A stretch of DNA of 24,835 nucleotides from Zancudomyces culisetae (Eukaryota; Kickxellomycota; Harpellomycetes; Harpellales; Legeriomycetaceae): positions 1 to 24,835 of the forward strand of contig LSSK01000873.1 in assembly GCA_001969505.1 (NCBI GenBank), in the 5' to 3' direction. The notes under the pieces were generated by a model, which worked only from the letters and a program-made list of their open reading frames with translations, had not been told where the DNA came from and ran no database searches. This document shows, piece after piece, positions 19,305 to 24,835 of this stretch. A program made the position numbers and the translations under genes. Each line of letters starts with the position of its first letter. Position 1 is the stretch's first letter.

Positions 19305-19849
19305 TTTCTTTTTTCCTTTTGCTTTAATACTCTCTTTTTTTTTTTACCTGACAGTAATTTCTCTATCGAACTTGCTAAAACAAAAATTGATTGTTTAATG
19401 GGGCGCTCTTTTATCCTTTTAAGTTCGATTTTTTTTTTTGATTGAAAAGATGCTATATTTGAATCAATCACTTTATCAAAAAAAAAAAAGGACTCGATCC
19501 CAATAATGGAGGGTGAGAGTAGAGTTATCAGAAAATAGTCCAAGGAAGAACAGATGGTAGAGGGCTCATGCTCCCACCTTGTTGTTACACACTGAGATTC
19601 TTCAAACCCACTGATTGGCTGCAAACATGCGCGTTACAAAACTGAGAAAAAAAAAAGTTATTAGAACAAGTGTTTAGTCCTCAATGGCATGACAAAGGTT
19701 TATTATGGTAGCTTTGATTCTGGTTTATCTATTTTTGTGAGTATGCTATTACATAAGCAGTAATTGGTATTTTGTCATAAACCTTTGTCTAGATTTTTGC
19801 TATTGATGAAAGAGAGTGAAGTGTTTCATATTATTGGAAAACCCGATAT

Positions 19850-20284
19850 TTAATGTGCCATATCTCTTGATAGTAAATAACTGACCAAGTGTGAGAAACA
19901 GGGGGTGTGTGAAGATGAGCGTGTTACTTTCACACTTAGTTTCCAGGCACAACCATTGCTGCCAATCAATTATAATACACTTAAATGTGAAAATATAGGG
20001 ATTGTGGAACGCCGAAAATACGGTTTATTCACTTTTTGGAAATTGAATAGATTTAAAATGGTGGGAACATCTACTTTTGCTAACAACTACCTTTGTAAGT
20101 TAGGTTCTGTGGAGAAAAAAACGGTAAACATGGTTTTGCTGTGACTTGGGTTTGATAAACTCTTGTTTCCAATTTTCCATATCGCGGTCTCAGCATCAGG
20201 AAGTGCTGGAAGTGCGTCATGTTTTAAAGAGGAATTAAAAGTTACAATCTGCACGCTGAAGCAGCCTGAAACACCTTGTAATGT
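19850..20284 (-). pseudogene. Decayed reading frame, unidentified
   Basis: One minus-strand frame of 145 codons has only two internal stops (TAG 20089-20087, TAA 19972-19970) before its end, in AT-rich DNA where stops should be frequent. The translation has balanced, protein-like composition, for example DALPALPDAETAIWKIGNK, then KVDVPTILNLFNFQKVNKPY, then GSNGCAWKLSVKVTRSSS. No ATG-initiated version of useful length exists. It lies on the same strand and downstream of the LINE fragment at 20909-21091, so it could be a later part of that element, but I could not match it to LINE C-terminal motifs. Confidence 0.45.
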
Positions 20285-20908
20285 TTATAGGTTGCTGAGG
20301 TAGTGGACAAAAATAAAAATACGTTGATATATATCTACACTTCCTCCGTGGACGTCTCTTAAAAAATACTTTTGTTGATTGTATAAGATTGCCCTTTGTG
20401 TGTTTTTGTGATATTTATTGTTCTAACTTGTATTCCCTTTTTGGAGCTTATAAGTGAATCTAAAAAAAAATTATGTGCTTATATTTTTTTAGCTACCAAA
20501 GAGAAAAAATCTTTTAAAATGCCCGAATCCTACACGCTGAGCTTCCACACCACTAAGCTATGGTTCCAGGAGATGGAAACAACAGATAAATTTTACCGCT
20601 CATAAAATCCCCTTATTCGACTCGCAAAAAGTAAAAAACGACTGATCACGTCACTGGTGTTGTGAACAAAACAAAATGTATTGGTCGGAAAAACAACGTT
20701 GTGGTACATTGAAAAAGCCAATACGTGTAAAGTAGCCTTTCCCAAACATTAATTGCTATGTAGAGCAGTTGTATGAAAACCATTACATAACCGCGCCTGA
20801 ACCATCCATCCACCCACTCACAATATCTCACTTTTCTGATCCAGCATTCAACATTGATGCATACTCTCTTCAAAATCTAATACTAACACTTCTTCCTTTG
20901 ATGTATTA

Positions 20909-21091
20909 TCACGATTGAAGAAAAAGCTCTGTAAGAGAACCTCCATCCATCATTTTGGTATCATGAGGATAGTGATAGGGAGAGGTTAGCCTTTTTTCTT
21001 GTAATAGAAGGATATAGGATAATTCTCTAGCCTACAACGAAAAAGAGAGACGCTCATAGTTCAAAGTATCAAAAGCCTTCAGGATATAGAA
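20909..21091 (-). mobile_element. Second LINE reverse transcriptase fragment (motif A region)
   Basis: The minus-strand frame reads FYILKAFDTLNYERLSFSL, one TAG, then a stretch ending TKMMDGGSLTELF before a TGA. This matches the motif A block of non-LTR reverse transcriptases (xDxxKAFDTVxHExL) and the following 'KM..G.SLTEPF' segment that normally precedes VRQGC. The catalytic Asp position before KAFD appears replaced by Tyr, and a frameshift lies just upstream. It covers the part of RT missing from the LINE remnant at 9385-10142, but there is no evidence that the two come from one insertion. Confidence 0.7.
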
Positions 21092-21978
21092 AAGATCGAA
21101 AAACCATCAATGGCTAAACTATGATTCAATGAGTCTTACACTAATCCAAATTTATTATTATTCAGTACAAGCATACTGGACGCAGAATTATAAAGTATAT
21201 GAATATATGCGCGGAATCAAGTAAAGGTGCTTTTATCAAAAGTCAACCAATTCCACCGTTTCTCCATTCAAATAAAGTTTGATCCAGACACACAATAGAG
21301 CCTTCCTATTATTTATTTTTCCAGTAAGATTCGTTGGTTGGAGGACTTTGGTGAATGTGATAACATTCAACTATTTTTTAAGGAAAAGTACTTGAAATTG
21401 AATATATATTGTGAATCTTTTGATTGTGGTTTATATTAATAGTGCACAAAACGGAGAGGTGTTTATCATACACACTTTCAACTAATACCCATTCACGGTT
21501 GTTATTAAGAGTCGTTGAATACCTTATTTTTGGATGGGAATCAACAGAATAAAGCAAAATAAACAAATAATTACTCAAAACATGCAGAGTTAAGTTGATT
21601 TTTAAAATGACAGGTAAATCAGTACAGAAAAAAACATGTCATTCACTTTATAAGCAGTGTAAACCAGGCTGATCTATGGTATTATAATAATTGATGGCAT
21701 TTAGCAAAAAGGTGGTTAAGCATACACCCAGCTATCAACTATACACCAAATAAATAATAAATAATAAAATCGAATAAAGAGAGCAGGATTTATGTCATCT
21801 TTACATTTAAATTAACAGAATATGTGGGAAGAGATGGTGTGTATATATAATATAAATATGTTAGCGTTTGCCAAGGCTGGGCTATTTGTTTTTTAACATT
21901 ACATTTATTTTATTCAATTTTTATTTTGGCTTGAGTGTTGGCATTTTTTGTTAATCAAAAAACCAGAATAGTCCATCA

Positions 21979-24835
21979 ATGAACTACTTTACAAATATTA
22001 CAGCAAGTGCCAGCATAGAAAGCAGCGTTAAGGCGGGAAATGATCTAACACTGCTTACACAATTGTCTTCACCCTATTTCAGCTCTTTAAGTAGTCCTGA
22101 AAACACTATACCCCTGTTAATTGAAAAAGATGAACGGATGAAGCAAGAAAAAGGTGGTGGCAGGACAAAACCAAATCCCTATTACAGTTTTATGAAAAGT
22201 GAAGAACAGGAGCATCGTTCGGACAAGGAAAAAAGAAAAGGTATAAAAGGAACATTTAAGGTTGAAAATGATAGTAGCAACATCAATAGGGTACAAGGGT
22301 ATAATGGCGAGGTATTGCAAAAGGAAAAATCTTTTGCGACGTTCAAAAGCATAGCTCGGATGAATAATCCATACTTTTCCACTCCTTCTCATCTCGCAGG
22401 TAAATCAGAACATAAAAATACCGCTTTTCAGAAAAAGAGCGCTATAGTTAATTGTAAAGAAGCAAATACGTATAATGAGAGCGAGAGAAAGGAACTGCGT
22501 ACCAAAAAGGTGCAGTTTGAAGATAATACTGTTCATAATTTCAGCATTACTGCTACTGAGAATGAGACAGTTGCTACAGAAAAAGATGTTTTTCCAACTA
22601 AAAACGAGGTCATATTTTTCCCGCCAGAAAAAAAAAAGAAGCAAAAACAGGTAGACGGTTGCTCGGTGAATAAACCACAAAGTGGCGAGGAGTGTTTTGA
22701 GATAAATGAAAACGTTAACAATCTCAGTCCAATGCATAATGCGACCAATGTAAAGAAACAGAAAAATGATAAATTCAAGAATAAAGGTATTTGTGAGAAG
22801 AGAGATTCAAGTTCGCTTATCTCAGTAAGGGATGGTAGTCAGGATATAGGTTGGAAACAGTTACAACAGGAAAAGAATTTTAATCACAGGAAAAAAACGG
22901 AGCAAAAACCATGCAATGAAAAAGAGAAAAGTGGTAGTGACAGTAGCAGTAGTAGCACCAATGTTAATACAAACGATAAGTACTCGCCAAGCACGTATAT
23001 TGGGTTAACTGACGACAACAATCAGGATAAAAGTTCAGAAAACCCAGAACCGATGAAAATGATGCCTGTACCAAATAAAAAGTATAACGGTGATAAAAAT
23101 ACATCATATCCTCAAATGGACCAATACAACCAAGAAAACTACGCAAAAGTTGGTCAAATCGAATGGGCGCACCAAGTGATAAAGTCAAATATATCTACCC
23201 TCAAAGCACAGATATCCCTGTTGGGAGATGATATTTTGATGCAAACACAATCCATGTTGCTTGTAGAGAGAGAAAAGGTATGGCATAATTATATTTGTCT
23301 AACTTGGTAAGAAAGTAGATTTATCGAGTGTATTTTACTAATAAATGAATTTTGTTCATTTTTATGTAGAGAAATACTATTGACCTGTTGTTGGAGCAAC
23401 TAAAACATCAGAAGACTGTAATAAAAGAGATGGGGATTTCTGATAAAGAAAAGCTAGAGCAAATAAAACAGTTGGGACTTGAGGTCAAGAGACTAGAAAG
23501 AGGGCTTGAGGATTCGTATCATCTTGTGGAGAAATTCAAAGCTGATCTTAGTGACCAAAATTCAAAACTGAAGGACAAAGAGAAGGAGATATCAGATGTA
23601 CAACAGACTTTAAAGCAGAAGAATTCTGAATTAAAGGAGCTGGAAGGTTTGAAGCAAGAAATAGCCAAATTGGAGGCCGAACTTGTATCAATGAAATCCC
23701 AAGTTGAGGAGTTGCTTGGTGAATCTAGTAAAAAAAACGAGGAGATATGCGGACTATATCTGCAAATCGAGGTTTTAAAATCTGAGTGTGCAAATAAGAA
23801 TGAAGCCATTAAGATATTGGAAAACAATGTGGAAAAGCTAAAGCTGGAAGAAAAGGACTCCAATACAAAGATTGAAGAGCTGAGGGAGGAGCTGGTGAGT
23901 AAAGATAAGACTATATCCGAGCTACAGACAAAAGTTTCGGATCAAGATTTGCAACTTTGCAACTACAAGAAAAATGTAGAGGAAAAGGGTAGCAGGATTG
24001 CAGGTTTTGAGGATGAGTCATATAGCAATAAATGTATTATCTCAGAGTTGAGAATAAATATCAACACATATGAAGAAAAAATCAAAGGTCTTGAGGAATC
24101 AAATACTTTTCTGGAAAAAGAAAACACAACGCTAAAAAGTAAATTGAAGGAGCATCAAAGTAGTATAATCCAAATTACAAGCGCTAATAACTTAGTCGAG
24201 TCAACGTTGCATATTACACAGGATAAATGTACAGGATTAGAAAGTGAATTAGCTGAATTAAAAAGCAGGTACGAATTCCTTAAAGTTTTTCTTTATCACT
24301 ACTAGTTTCAGAAATACACAAATCTAGCATTGTTGAGACTGTATTGTTCAAATCAATGTATCCAAACCAGAATATTAGAGTGTCAGAACGAAAACACCGA
24401 ATTGAATGAAAAAATAAAAGAGCTGGAAGGCCAGGGGTCTAGTATAAAAGATGGTATAGATAAAACTATAACAGAGTAAGCAAGATTACTTTTTCTTGAA
24501 ATATTAGATAATTAGGATAACATTCCTAGTAGGTGTGCGTGCATTTAATCATTTGATACCTAACCTTATGCAGATTACAAAGTAAAGTCGAACACTCCAA
24601 ACTGAAATACACACAAAAATCGAGAGATTTTGAGGATATGGAAAAAAGGAAGGACGAGTTGGAGGAGCAGCTTATCAAAGTTAATATCAGTTGTAATGTG
24701 CTCAAGGACAGGTTAGACAAAGCTGAATCTGGTTTGATTACAATAAAAAGGTAATTCATTCTTTCAGTAAACCCAACTCTTATTTCTAAAATCGTTAGCT
24801 TAATCGCAAAATCACCCCCCTTGTAGTGTGGACGA
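21979..24835 (+). CDS. Coiled-coil protein with disordered N-terminus, multi-exon, 3' end beyond the window
   Basis: Unrecognised family. Exon 1 is 21979-23277 (433 codons, phase 0). Intron 23278-23369 has GTATGG, a TACTAAT branch site and ATGTAG. Exon 2 starts at 23370. Intron 24476-24573 (GTAAGC, CTAAC, ATGCAG) and intron 24751-24826 (GTAATT...TTGTAG) keep the frame through exon 24574-24750 into a last partial exon from 24827. The piece ending at 24475 is in the same frame as exon 2, but an in-frame TAG at 24303-24305 lies between them (see findings). Residues 1-390 are polar, low in hydrophobics and probably disordered, with [SN]-P-Y-[FY]-S at 31-35, 66-70 and 130-134. From about residue 400 onward the protein is a long, Glu/Lys/Leu-rich heptad coiled coil. 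Such architecture occurs in synaptonemal complex, spindle pole and tethering proteins, but no specific assignment is supported. Confidence 0.8.

Larger units (their letters stand above)
19305..21978. other. 2.7-kb region between kynureninase and the coiled-coil gene, with decayed coding sequence
   Basis: No intact gene. The minus strand carries a decayed reading frame (19850-20284) and a LINE reverse transcriptase fragment (20909-21091), so most of this space is probably old transposon DNA. The ends should hold the promoters of the two divergent genes; a TATATATAATATAAAT stretch lies about 130 nt before the coiled-coil gene start. Confidence 0.5.

Noticed and set aside
19301-19624. 107-codon minus-strand open frame just upstream of kynureninase
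   Set aside because: It has no ATG at its start (opens with TTG), ends with low-complexity Lys/Arg runs and overlaps the kynureninase ATG in another frame. It is best read as 5' leader or promoter sequence.
20520-20566. tRNA gene or tRNA-derived SINE on the minus strand (A-box-like TAGCTTAGTGGTG, D-arm-like GCTT/AAGC)
   Set aside because: The B-box-like GGATTCGGG is imperfect, the anticodon arm does not pair and there is no T arm or 3' acceptor half. It may be a relic but cannot be supported.
20396-20605. 69-codon plus-strand frame
   Set aside because: No ATG-supported conserved domain, and the second half overlaps the tRNA-like relic. No family match.
1-24835. CRISPR arrays, bacterial operons or phage modules
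   Set aside because: No regularly spaced repeats, no ribosome binding sites. Introns and eukaryotic gene families are present throughout.

Overview
The window looks like nuclear DNA of an AT-rich fungus. This rests on compact protein genes with zero to a few short introns (GT-AG, 76-137 nt, some with TACTAAT- or CTAAC-like branch points), a eukaryotic tRNA-Val, a FEN1/Rad27 nuclease, two U2 snRNP SF3 subunits, a kynureninase of eukaryotic type, small secreted proteins and decayed LTR and non-LTR retrotransposons. An early-diverging (zygomycete-grade) fungus is my guess; nothing here proves the lineage.

Layout. Plus strand, 1-3.35 kb: tRNA-Val(CAC), then RAD27 (flap endonuclease 1) and SF3A2/Prp11 in tandem, both intronless. 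Minus strand, 3.8-5.9 kb: a badly decayed Ty3/gypsy pol region in which reverse transcriptase, RT/RNase H connection, integrase zinc region, integrase core and integrase C-terminus can still be read in the right order. 5.9-7.4 kb: no confident gene, only a microsatellite and a small GC-richer patch. 7.4-7.9 kb: a small secreted alanine/glycine-rich protein gene with a good TATA box. 8.3-8.4 kb: two tandem palindromes. 9.4-10.1 kb: a decayed 5'-truncated LINE lying just beyond the stop codon of the next gene. 10.2-14.5 kb: SF3B3/Rse1, two exons. 15.2-16.4 kb: an unrecognised secreted 405-aa protein. 17.8-19.3 kb: kynureninase, two exons. 19.8-21.1 kb: more decayed coding sequence, including a second LINE reverse transcriptase fragment. 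22.0 kb to the right edge, plus strand: a multi-exon gene for a protein with a disordered N-terminus and a long coiled coil, cut off by the window end.

The intact genes are mostly housekeeping and do not form one pathway: lagging-strand DNA processing (RAD27), U2 snRNP branch-site recognition (SF3A2 in SF3a, SF3B3 in SF3b) and tryptophan catabolism towards NAD (kynureninase). The least explained genes are the two secreted proteins, the coiled-coil protein with a three-times repeated [SN]-P-Y-[FY]-S motif, and the decayed reading frame at 19.85-20.28 kb.
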